A stretch of 64,000 bases of DNA. It comes from Martelella endophytica (GTDB taxonomy: Bacteria; Pseudomonadota; Alphaproteobacteria; Rhizobiales; Rhizobiaceae). The position numbers and the translations under genes are program-made. The stretch is taken from contig NZ_CP010803.1 in NCBI RefSeq assembly GCF_000960975.1, positions 4,309,818 to 4,373,817 of the forward strand, in the 5' to 3' direction. Positions 18,244 to 26,308 of this stretch are shown one piece after another; position 1 is the first letter of the stretch, and each line of letters opens with the position of its first letter. The notes below the pieces were generated by a model, which was not told the DNA's origin, made no database searches, and saw only the letters and a list, made by a program, of their open reading frames with translations.

Positions 18244-19707
18244 ATGCAGAGACAGGCCTCCCGCCGCTTTCAACTGAGCCGACTGTCAGACGCCGTGACG
18301 GTTCTGGCCGCCATCCTGGTTTTCCTCACCGGCCTTGCCGCCGTAGAGGCGCGTGCCGATACCAATGACGCGGCCATCGTCATCGACACCAACACCGGCA
18401 AGGTGCTCTACAGCGACAATCCCGATGCCCCGCGCTATCCCGCATCGCTGACCAAGATGATGACGCTCTATCTTCTGTTCGAAGCGATGGACGAAGGTCG
18501 CGTTTCGCTGAACACGAAGATTCCGTTCTCCAAGAATGCCGCAGCCGAACCGCCGACCAAGCTCGGCATTCCGGCCGGCGGCAGCATCACCGCCGAGACC
18601 GCGATCTACGCGCTGGTGACGCGCTCCGCCAACGACGTCGCGACGGCGCTCGGCGAATATCTCGGCGGATCGGAAGACAATTTTGCCCGGATGATGACCA
18701 ACAAGGCGCATTCGCTCGGCATGACCCACACCACCTATCGCAACGCCCACGGCCTACCGAACAGCGCGCAGAAGACCACGGCGCGCGACCAGGCCCGCCT
18801 CGGCATTGCCCTTAGACAGCACTTCCCGCAGTACTACAGCTATTTCAGCACCCGCAGCTTCCAGTACGGCAAATATTCGATCGGCAATCATAATCACCTG
18901 CTCGGCAAGGTGAAGGGCGTCGATGGCATCAAGACCGGCTATACCAATGCTTCCGGCTTCAACATCGCCACCTCCGCTGTCGTCGGCAACCGGTCGATCG
19001 TTGCCGTCGTTATGGGCGGCTCCACGGCCGCAAGCCGCGACAAGTGGGTGACCGGCCTGATCGAGAAATACATGTCGAAGGCTTCGAATGGTCGCGGCGG
19101 CGGTTTCGTCATCGCCCGTGGCGCCAGCAGCACCCGGCTTGCCATGCAATTCCCGAAGACCGGTCCGATCCCCTATCCGCGTCCGGTCAACGACAATGCG
19201 GGCGTCGCGCTTGCCTATGCGGCCAATGACGATGCCGTACCGGCCGCCACTGCCGCTCTCTCGGGCCCGCAGGCCGATCTCATCGCCAATGTTCCGGTTC
19301 CGACAGAGCGTGTCGAGCAGCCCGACGACGGCCTGAGCGTTGAGGATATCCTCGACACGGCCGACGAAGTCGCAGATAGCGTGGGCAGCGCCATCATCAC
19401 CCCTGCCGCGGCCGCGACCGCGCCCGACCGCTCGATCAAGACCAACTCGGTTCGCCCGAAGAGCGGCTGGGTCGTCCAGGTCGGCACGGCAGCAACGCCC
19501 GAAGGCGCCAAGGCGATCCTCGATCGCACGCGCGGCCAGGCCGGCGGTGCGCTCGACAGCTCCGAGCCCTTCGCGCTTGCCTACAACAGCGGTGGCCAGC
19601 AGATATACCGCGCCCGCTTCGGCGGCTTTTCCGACCAGGAAGAAGCCGTCCGGGCCTGCCGGGCACTGAAGAGCAGCGGCGTGAGCTGCTGGGCCAGCCT
19701 GCAGTAA
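18244..19707 (+). CDS. D-alanyl-D-alanine carboxypeptidase with C-terminal SPOR domain
   Basis: 487 residues. A signal peptide or anchor (residues about 15-38) ends near ARAD. Penicillin-binding motifs are SLTK (Ser68, Lys71), SAN (128-130) and KTG (230-232), giving a class C/DacA-type carboxypeptidase that trims peptidoglycan pentapeptides. After a low-complexity linker, residues about 408-487 form a SPOR-like domain (SGWVVQVGTAATPEG, RARFGGFSDQEEA), which binds denuded septal glycan. The upstream CtrA-like box suggests cell-cycle control. A perfect terminator follows at 19741. Confidence 0.93.
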   Translation: MQRQASRRFQLSRLSDAVTVLAAILVFLTGLAAVEARADTNDAAIVIDTNTGKVLYSDNPDAPRYPASLTKMMTLYLLFEAMDEGRVSLNTKIPFSKNAAAEPPTKLGIPAGGSITAETAIYALVTRSANDVATALGEYLGGSEDNFARMMTNKAHSLGMTHTTYRNAHGLPNSAQKTTARDQARLGIALRQHFPQYYSYFSTRSFQYGKYSIGNHNHLLGKVKGVDGIKTGYTNASGFNIATSAVVGNRSIVAVVMGGSTAASRDKWVTGLIEKYMSKASNGRGGGFVIARGASSTRLAMQFPKTGPIPYPRPVNDNAGVALAYAANDDAVPAATAALSGPQADLIANVPVPTERVEQPDDGLSVEDILDTADEVADSVGSAIITPAAAATAPDRSIKTNSVRPKSGWVVQVGTAATPEGAKAILDRTRGQAGGALDSSEPFALAYNSGGQQIYRARFGGFSDQEEAVRACRALKSSGVSCWASLQ

Positions 19708-19740
19708 AAGCCCGCTCCATTCCAGAGCTTCAAAACAGAA

Positions 19741-19770
19741 AACGCCGGTCCGCATGCGGGCCGGCGTTTT
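19741..19770 (+). terminator. rho-independent terminator of the carboxypeptidase gene
   Basis: An 8-bp stem AACGCCGG/CCGGCGTT with a 12-base loop that itself can pair (CCGCATGCGG), followed by TT. It lies 33 bases after the stop at 19707. Its 5' A-run could let it serve the opposite strand too. Confidence 0.8.
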
Positions 19771-19869
19771 CCGTAAAGAGTTTGGAAACGTTTACCATTT
19801 AGATTCGGCGTCAAGGCTTTCGAAAGCAAGAAAAGCGAAAGCTCAATCCAGCAACTGTCTTGCGTAGCT

Positions 19870-20142
19870 ATGGGGATTGACGTGAACAGGAAGCAGCGAT
19901 CCGGATCTATGACAACCAATACACTTGCCCAGCGTCGCGGTTTCAGCCCGTTTCAGGAAGCGGCCCACAAGCTGGCCGAATACGCCCGCTCGCAGAGCCG
20001 CTACAAGGCACGCGAGCTGGTGAACATGCTGACCAGCCAGGGCGAGCGTGCCGCGCGCGGCGCAAAGCCGTACGTCACCATTCACCTTTACATTCCGAAG
20101 AGCGGCGGCCGCCACCGGCCCGTCAATCTGAAGCTTCGCTGA
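19870..20142 (+). CDS. conserved hypothetical small basic protein
   Basis: 90 residues, basic and rich in Arg/Lys. I do not recognise a named domain. Visible segments are an amphipathic helical middle (FQEAAHKLAEYARSQSRYKA) and a beta-like end (VTIHLYIPKSGGRHRP). An internal ATG at 19909 would give a 77-residue version. It is flanked by strong terminators at 19741 and 20182, so it is a single-gene unit. Its ribosome binding site is unclear. Confidence 0.65.
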   Translation: MGIDVNRKQRSGSMTTNTLAQRRGFSPFQEAAHKLAEYARSQSRYKARELVNMLTSQGERAARGAKPYVTIHLYIPKSGGRHRPVNLKLR

Positions 20143-20181
20143 GCTCCTCCCGCAGAAGACTGCGAAAGTCCCAAACTGAAA

Positions 20182-20210
20182 AAGGCGCCCGATGGGCGCC
20201 TTCTTTTTTT
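20182..20210. terminator. strong bidirectional terminator
   Basis: A 9-bp stem AAGGCGCCC/GGGCGCCTT with a 3-base loop and a T-run (TTCTTTTTTT) on the plus strand; the A-run before it serves the minus strand. It separates the converging gene at 19870 and the OmpA gene ending at 20228. Confidence 0.9.
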
Positions 20211-20227
20211 GAGTTGGTCGATCGGCC

Positions 20228-20878
20228 TTACATCTTGACCGCAGAGATCTGTACCTCGACACGACGGTTCTGGGCCCTGCCTTCCGGCGTCGCGTTGGAA
20301 GCGACCGGGTTGCTCGGACCGAAGCCGACGGCGGAGATGCGGCTGCCGCTGACGCCGCTCTGGATCAGGTAGTTGGCGACGCTGTTGGCGCGCTGCTGTG
20401 ACAGGGTCTGGTTGTATTCGGCAGAACCGGTCGAGTCGGTATAGCCGTTCACGTTGACCGCGGTGCGGTTGTACTTGGCCAGAACGGTCGCGACGGCGTT
20501 CAGCGTCGAATAGAAGTTCGGCAGGATCGAGTACTGGTCCGTCGGGAAGGTGACGTTGCCCGGCATGACGAGCGTCAGCATGTCGCCGTTGCGGACGACG
20601 GAAACGCCGGTACCGGCAAGCGCGCGACGGAATTCGGCTTCCTGCTGGTCCATGTATGCGCCGATGCCGCCGCCGGCGATCGCGCCGATGGCGCCGCCAA
20701 TGGCCGCTCCCTTGGCGTCACCGCCGATGGCCAGACCGGTCAGCGCACCCAGTGCGCCACCAGCCAGCACGCCCGTGCCGGTATTGTTGGCGACCGGCTG
20801 GCCGGAATAAGGATCAGTGGTGGTGCAGCCCGCCAGAAAGGCCAGGCCCACGGCGGCAATCGTCAGGTTTTTCAGCAT
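20228..20878 (-). CDS. OmpA-family lipoprotein with glycine zipper
   Basis: 216 residues. A lipobox LAGC puts the lipidated Cys at 18. Residues about 35-72 form a glycine-zipper segment (ALGALTGLAIGG, IGGAIGAIAGGGIGA). The C-terminal half is an OmpA peptidoglycan-binding domain with NGYTDSTG and NRRVEVQI. It is an outer-membrane-anchored protein. It lies 122 bases downstream of a second OmpA lipoprotein gene that lacks the zipper; both run the same way. Confidence 0.92.
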   Translation of the reverse strand: MLKNLTIAAVGLAFLAGCTTTDPYSGQPVANNTGTGVLAGGALGALTGLAIGGDAKGAAIGGAIGAIAGGGIGAYMDQQEAEFRRALAGTGVSVVRNGDMLTLVMPGNVTFPTDQYSILPNFYSTLNAVATVLAKYNRTAVNVNGYTDSTGSAEYNQTLSQQRANSVANYLIQSGVSGSRISAVGFGPSNPVASNATPEGRAQNRRVEVQISAVKM

Positions 20879-21000
20879 TTTGTCCCTCGGGTGCGAAAAA
20901 AACAGTTATTCAGTTCAAGCCGTGCCATTGCGGCAAACATATGGCTCCCACTGCCAAAATAGAGCGGGGATGGTCCGGGGCAATGCCCGGACCGGATTGA

Positions 21001-21579
21001 TCAGCCGCTCATGCCCGGCGCCATCGGATCAGCCGGCGGCGCGATGCGGATTTCGACGCGGCGGTTCTTGGCACGGCCCTCGGCGGTATCGTTGCTGGCC
21101 ACCGGATTAGCCTTGCCGTAACCAACGGGCTTGATGCGCATCGGGCTGACGCCGCGCTGGATCAGCGCGCCCGCAACCGAATTCGCCCGCATCTGCGAGA
21201 GCTTCAGATTGTAGGCATCTGTTCCGGTCGAGTCGGTATAGCCGTTTATGTCGAGATTGGTGGCCTGGTACTTCTGCAGAAGACCGGCGATGACATCGAG
21301 CGCGGGGCCGAAGGCCGGTACGATATCGGACTTGTCGGTTGCGAAGGTGATCGAGGACGGGAACACCAGAGCAATATACTTGTCGGTGTGAACGATGGTG
21401 ACGCCGGTGCCTTCGAGCTGCTGGCGGAACTCGCTCTCCTGGTTGTCCATATAGGCCGGATCGTCGACCGAGATCTGGGTAACCGTGACGGTTTTCGGCG
21501 CAGGCTCGTTCATCGACGTGCTGGAGCAGCCCGCAAGCAGGGCGGCGGCGAAAGCCGCAGGTACGAGTTTGTAGAACAT
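21001..21579 (-). CDS. OmpA-family lipoprotein without glycine zipper
   Basis: 192 residues from the ATG at 21579 with GGGGGAAA upstream. The lipobox ends at LAGC (Cys18). There is a short linker, then a DQ/ESEFRQQLEGTGV stretch that is parallel to the one in the neighbouring protein, and an OmpA domain with INGYTDSTG and NRRVEIRIAP. Alignment by eye shows these two are tandem paralogues; this one has lost or never had the glycine zipper. It probably binds peptidoglycan from the outer membrane. Confidence 0.9.
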   Translation of the reverse strand: MFYKLVPAAFAAALLAGCSSTSMNEPAPKTVTVTQISVDDPAYMDNQESEFRQQLEGTGVTIVHTDKYIALVFPSSITFATDKSDIVPAFGPALDVIAGLLQKYQATNLDINGYTDSTGTDAYNLKLSQMRANSVAGALIQRGVSPMRIKPVGYGKANPVASNDTAEGRAKNRRVEIRIAPPADPMAPGMSG

Positions 21580-21729
21580 GTTTCCCCCTTCAAGGATCAA
21601 AAGCCGGCCGAGCCGGACTCATCGTTTGAGGCCGACATAACAGCAGGTGTCCGCCGCAGAAGCAAGTCAAAGGCATAAGACGCCCCCATCACGACTACGC
21701 TCTCCAGCAGACGCGGCCGGCAGTGCGGC

Positions 21730-24700
21730 CTACTGCTCCAGCATGGAGGCCTGGTGCATCTCGACATTGAGACGCTGCTCCTCGTCCGCCTTCGGCTTGG
21801 AGAACCGTCCGAGGATCAGATAGGCGACCGGCGTGACATAGAGTGTCACGATGGTGGCGAGCCCCAGTCCGCCGACAATCACCCAGCCAAGCGCAACACG
21901 TGCTTCCGCGCCGGCACCCGAGGCCAGCACCAGCGGGATGCCGCCGAGCACGGTCGAGATCATCGTCATCATCACCGGCCTCAGGCGCAGCATCGTCGCG
22001 TTCTCGATCGCCTCGCGCACGCTCTCGCCTCTGTCGCGAAGCTGGTTCGCGAATTCGACGATCAGGATGCCGTTCTTCGCCATTACGCCGATCAGGAGGA
22101 CAAGACCGATCTGGGAATAGATGTTGAGGCTGGTTCCGGTAATCAGCATGGCGATGACGGCGCAGCCGATACCGAACGGCACGGTCGCCATGATGATCAG
22201 CGCGCTCCAGAAGCTTTCGAACTGGGCGGCGAGCACAAGCATCACGATGACGATGGCAAAGCCGAACACCATGCTCATGCCCGAGGCATTTTCGCTGAGG
22301 GCAGCCGCCTCCGCCTGCGCCTCGATATGGGCGCCGGCGGGCAGCAGCGGTTCGGCGAGCTCGACCATCCGGTTATAGGCCTGGCCGAGCGCGACGCCAT
22401 CGCCAAGACTCGCCGAGATCGACACCGCCGGAAGCTGCTGCTCACGCTCGAGTGTCGGGGCGATCGCCTTCTCGGTCAACGTCGCGATGGTGGAAAGCGG
22501 CACGATACGGCCATCCGATGTCCTCAGGAAGATATTCTGAAGATCGGTCGGATCATCGAGCTTGCGGGTATCGGCCTCCAGTTGAACGTCGTAGGCATCG
22601 CCGTCGACATAGACATCGGCGATGGAATTACCGTCGAGAAGCGCTCGCAGCGCCTGCGACAGGGCGGAGATGTCGATGCCGAGATCGGAGGCCCGCTGGC
22701 GGTCGAGCGTCAGGGATATCTGCGCCTGGGTCGCGTCATTGCCGAGGCGGGGATTGGAGAAGGTCGGATCGCCTTCCATCTCCGTTACCAACGTGGCGGC
22801 TGCCGCGGCGAGCCTCTCATGCGTAGCACCGACCAGCGCGAAACTGAGGCCACTGCCGCCGCCGCGGATGTTGAGCGAATTCGGCTGGAAGGCAAACGCT
22901 CGCACGGCCGGCACCTGCGCGGCAGCCGCATTGACGTCGCGGGCGATCTCGTCCTGGCTGCGGGTCCGCTCGTCCCATGGCGCCAGTGTCATCACCATGA
23001 AGCCGCTATTGGTGGAGCTGCCAAAGCCGGAAATCGAGAAGATGCTCTCAATTTCGCCACTGTCGACGAGCGGCTGCAGCTTCTCCTCGACCTGCTGGAT
23101 ACGGTCGCGGGTGTAGTCGAGGCTGACGCCCTGCGCCGTCGAGATCCGCATCATCAGCGACGAGCGGTCCTCCTTCGGCAGAAGCTCATTTGTGATGTTG
23201 GTATAGGCGATGTAGGCGCCGAACATCAAAAGCGCACCGAAGGCCAGAACCACCATGGGTGCGCCAAGCGACCAGCGCAGTGTGCGCGCGTAAAGGCCGG
23301 TAAAAGCCATTCCGAGCCGGGCTATGTGCCCCGGCTTCACATGCTTGTGCTCGACCAGGATGCGCGAGGCGAGCATGGGGCAGAGCGTCAGCGCGACGAA
23401 GGAGGAGAGCAAAACGGCAAAGGCCAGCACGAAACCGAATTCGCGGAACAGCCCGCCCGCCTGCCCCGGCAGGAAGGAGAGCGGCACGAACACGGCCGCA
23501 AGCGTCGCAGTCGTGGTTATGACGGCAAAGAACACCTCGCGCGTGCCGAGCACGGCGGCGGCGCGCGGGCCCATGCCCTTGGCCCGCAAGCGCACGATGT
23601 TCTCCAACACGACGATTGCATCGTCGACCACCATGCCGGTCGCCAGCACGATGGCGAGCAAGGTCAGGATATTGACCGAGAAGCCGGCAACATAGATGGC
23701 TGCAAGCGTACCGATCAGCGCCACCGGCAGCGTGATCGCCGGGATGATCGTTGCCCGCCAGTCGCGCAGGAACAGATAGATGATCGCGACGACGATGAGC
23801 GAAGCCAGGATCAGCGAGCGGACCACCTCATCGATGGAACCGGCGATGAAGACAGCGTCATCGCTCGAAATCTGGATCTCGGTGCCTTCCGGCAGCGTCT
23901 CGGACAGCTCGCTGACGACCCGGTGCACGCCCTGGGAAATCTCCAGCGTGTTCGATCGCGCCTGCCGGATGATACCGAGGCCGATGCCCGGCTGGCCATT
24001 GTAGCGCAGCGCCGTGGCCGCGGTGTCAGGGCCGAAGATGACGGTCGCGACATCGCCGAGCCGGACATTGTCGGCGATGATCAGGTCCTTGAACGCTTCC
24101 GGCGTGGTGACGTCGGCGGTCGCGCGCACGGAGAGGTCCTGTGTGGTCGAGGTGAGAGAGCCGGCCGGAACGTCCCAAGAGACGTCCGAGAGCGCGGAAG
24201 CGAGGTCCGCAACCGTCAGGCCGCGACTGGCAAGGGCGGCCTGATTGATGTCGATGCGGAAGATCTTGTCACGGTCACCGTAGACCTCGATGTCGGCCAC
24301 GCCCGGCACGGCGGCAAGGCGGTCCTCGACCTCGTCGGAAACGAGCTTTGTCAGGTCGTCGATATTCATCGTTGTGGAGGTGACGGCAAGACGGAGGACG
24401 GGCTGCGAATCCGAATCCGCCTTGACGATGCGCGGCTCATCGGCATCGTCGGGCAACTGGCCCTCAACGCGGCCGACCGCATCGCGGACATCCATCGATG
24501 CGACGTTGACGTCGGTGTCCTTGCTGAACTCCAGCGTCACCCGGCTTGAGCCGGTCTGCGATCGCGACGACATTGACTGCAGGCCCGAGACGCGGGCAAC
24601 GGCACCTTCGATCACCGAGGTGATCTCCCGGTCGACCGTCTCCGGCGAGGCGCCCGAGAAGCTGGTGCGCACCGTGATGACCGGCTGGTCGACATCGGGG

Positions 24701-24903
24701 AGCTCGCGAACCTCGACGCCGAAATAGGCGGCCAGGCCGGCCACGACGATCAGCGCATTGAAAACCAACGCCAGGATCGGCCGGCGCACGAAGAGCGCGG
24801 TGAAGCCGTGTTCGGTGGCATAGTCCGCGGAGGTTTCCTCACCGGGCGCTACGCCGGGGTTCTCGCTGTCACCGGAGACGGAAGGCTCGTCGTCGCGGCT
24901 CAT
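21730..24903 (-). CDS. RND multidrug efflux permease (HAE1 family)
   Basis: 1057 residues, with the twelve transmembrane segments and two large periplasmic loops of AcrB/MdtB-type pumps. It shows the conserved GMVVDDAIVVLENI helix with the proton-relay Asp pair, the LTLCPMLASR segment, and a long charged N-terminal extension (about 35 residues). It uses the proton gradient to expel drugs or other compounds. Its ATG overlaps the stop of the adaptor gene by four bases; no outer-membrane channel gene is adjacent. Confidence 0.93.
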   Translation of the reverse strand: MSRDDEPSVSGDSENPGVAPGEETSADYATEHGFTALFVRRPILALVFNALIVVAGLAAYFGVEVRELPDVDQPVITVRTSFSGASPETVDREITSVIEGAVARVSGLQSMSSRSQTGSSRVTLEFSKDTDVNVASMDVRDAVGRVEGQLPDDADEPRIVKADSDSQPVLRLAVTSTTMNIDDLTKLVSDEVEDRLAAVPGVADIEVYGDRDKIFRIDINQAALASRGLTVADLASALSDVSWDVPAGSLTSTTQDLSVRATADVTTPEAFKDLIIADNVRLGDVATVIFGPDTAATALRYNGQPGIGLGIIRQARSNTLEISQGVHRVVSELSETLPEGTEIQISSDDAVFIAGSIDEVVRSLILASLIVVAIIYLFLRDWRATIIPAITLPVALIGTLAAIYVAGFSVNILTLLAIVLATGMVVDDAIVVLENIVRLRAKGMGPRAAAVLGTREVFFAVITTTATLAAVFVPLSFLPGQAGGLFREFGFVLAFAVLLSSFVALTLCPMLASRILVEHKHVKPGHIARLGMAFTGLYARTLRWSLGAPMVVLAFGALLMFGAYIAYTNITNELLPKEDRSSLMMRISTAQGVSLDYTRDRIQQVEEKLQPLVDSGEIESIFSISGFGSSTNSGFMVMTLAPWDERTRSQDEIARDVNAAAAQVPAVRAFAFQPNSLNIRGGGSGLSFALVGATHERLAAAAATLVTEMEGDPTFSNPRLGNDATQAQISLTLDRQRASDLGIDISALSQALRALLDGNSIADVYVDGDAYDVQLEADTRKLDDPTDLQNIFLRTSDGRIVPLSTIATLTEKAIAPTLEREQQLPAVSISASLGDGVALGQAYNRMVELAEPLLPAGAHIEAQAEAAALSENASGMSMVFGFAIVIVMLVLAAQFESFWSALIIMATVPFGIGCAVIAMLITGTSLNIYSQIGLVLLIGVMAKNGILIVEFANQLRDRGESVREAIENATMLRLRPVMMTMISTVLGGIPLVLASGAGAEARVALGWVIVGGLGLATIVTLYVTPVAYLILGRFSKPKADEEQRLNVEMHQASMLEQ

Positions 24904-26051
24904 GAGCGGGTCCCCCCGGCTCCGGCCATTTCCTCAGTCGCTGCCGAATTGGCAGGCGTTACGGCAACGCCTTCGCTCAGCCGCTGGATGCCCTCGGTGA
25001 TCACCATGTCGCCGGGCTTAAGCTCGGCATCGACCAGAACCACGTCCGGGTTGCGCTGGATGATGCGCACGCGCTGCTTGGTCGCCTTGCCGTCGACGAG
25101 CTGCCACACAAAGGAGCCGGTGCTGTCCCACTGGACAGCCAGCGGATCAACGCCGGGATACTGGTCGCCGGGAAAATGCATGTTGACCTCGAAGGACATG
25201 CCGGCGCGAAGCGCGTCATCGTCGTTTGCGATGCTGGCGCGCACCATGAAGGTACGGCTTGCCGCATCGATGCGGTTGTCGACCGCCGAAACCTCGCCGT
25301 CAAAACGCATCTGCGGCGCAGAAACGAGGCTTGCCTCGACAGCCTGCCCGGCCTTTACGGAGGCGGCAAACCGTTCCGGCACGGCGAAATCGACGAGGAT
25401 GGAAGACCGGTCATCGATCGTCACGATCTCGGAGGTCGTGGTGACATAGTCGCCGACATTGGCGTCGACGATGCCGGCAACACCTGAGATCGGAGCAACG
25501 ATCTCGCGCCGCGACAGGGCAAGCTCTGCATTCTGCAGGTCGAGTTCGGCGGATTTCTCGGCAATCTCGGCGTTATAGACTTCGGTTTCGGAGATCGACG
25601 ACTTGATCTTGCGGTTGACCTGAGCCTGACGAGCCGCACTTTCGAGCGCGACCTTCGCCTGGTCGCGGGCAAGCGTTTGCTCGCGGTTATCGAGCCGCAC
25701 CAGAACCTCGCCCTTCTCCACCTCCTCGCCGGAGCCGATCAGGATTTCCGTGATGGTGCCGGCCTCTTCGGGCTTCAGCGTCACGGTCTGCTCGGCCTCG
25801 CCGTCGCCGATCGCGCTTAGCTCGTCATTGAGCGTTCCGGTGGTCACCGGCGCGGTAACGACCGCGATGCCCGCGCCACCAAAACCGCCACGGCCGCCAC
25901 CGCCCGGAGTGCGCGGCGCTTCACTCGCCGTATTTTCAACGAGCCCGGCGCTCGCCAACAATGCGCGGCCGTCAGGCGCCAGCAGAAGCCAGGCTCCGGC
26001 CCCCACGGCCAGAACACCAAGACTGACGGCAGCCTGTTTGTATAGACGCAT
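24900..26051 (-). CDS. RND efflux periplasmic adaptor (membrane fusion protein)
   Basis: 383 residues. It has an N-terminal hydrophobic anchor (about 8-27), a biotinyl/lipoyl barrel (EAGTITEILIGSGEEVEKGEVLVRLD), an alpha-helical hairpin, and C-terminal beta-barrel and MPD domains (SAVDNRIDAASRTFMVRASI). A glycine-rich linker (TPGGGGRGGFGGAG) follows the anchor. It bridges the inner-membrane pump to an outer channel. It is co-transcribed with the permease by 4-base overlap; the divergent helicase gene starts 257 bases away. Confidence 0.92.
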   Translation of the reverse strand: MRLYKQAAVSLGVLAVGAGAWLLLAPDGRALLASAGLVENTASEAPRTPGGGGRGGFGGAGIAVVTAPVTTGTLNDELSAIGDGEAEQTVTLKPEEAGTITEILIGSGEEVEKGEVLVRLDNREQTLARDQAKVALESAARQAQVNRKIKSSISETEVYNAEIAEKSAELDLQNAELALSRREIVAPISGVAGIVDANVGDYVTTTSEIVTIDDRSSILVDFAVPERFAASVKAGQAVEASLVSAPQMRFDGEVSAVDNRIDAASRTFMVRASIANDDDALRAGMSFEVNMHFPGDQYPGVDPLAVQWDSTGSFVWQLVDGKATKQRVRIIQRNPDVVLVDAELKPGDMVITEGIQRLSEGVAVTPANSAATEEMAGAGGTRS

Positions 26052-26308
26052 TGATAACCCCGGCTAGACCTGACGCAATGACTTGAAAAGAAAGCGCATA
26101 CGGAAACGTTGCAGGCTTCGAGTATCCTGATCGGTTTGCGATCTGCAAGCGTCTAATCCCAACCTCTCCAAATTGTAATGTAACCTGGAGTTCAGTGGCT
26201 ACTCCGGTCCCGCAATGCCGCGCGGGGTCGGGTCCGATATGCAAATGTTCCTATTTTATTCATGTTTGCCGGTATCATCTCTTTGCCTTTTGCAGGTGAG
26301 CCACTAAA

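Noticed and set aside
21754..24549. 931-residue plus-strand frame opposite the RND permease
   Set aside because: Charged, repetitive residue composition typical of the antisense of a GC-rich gene; the permease motifs are decisive.
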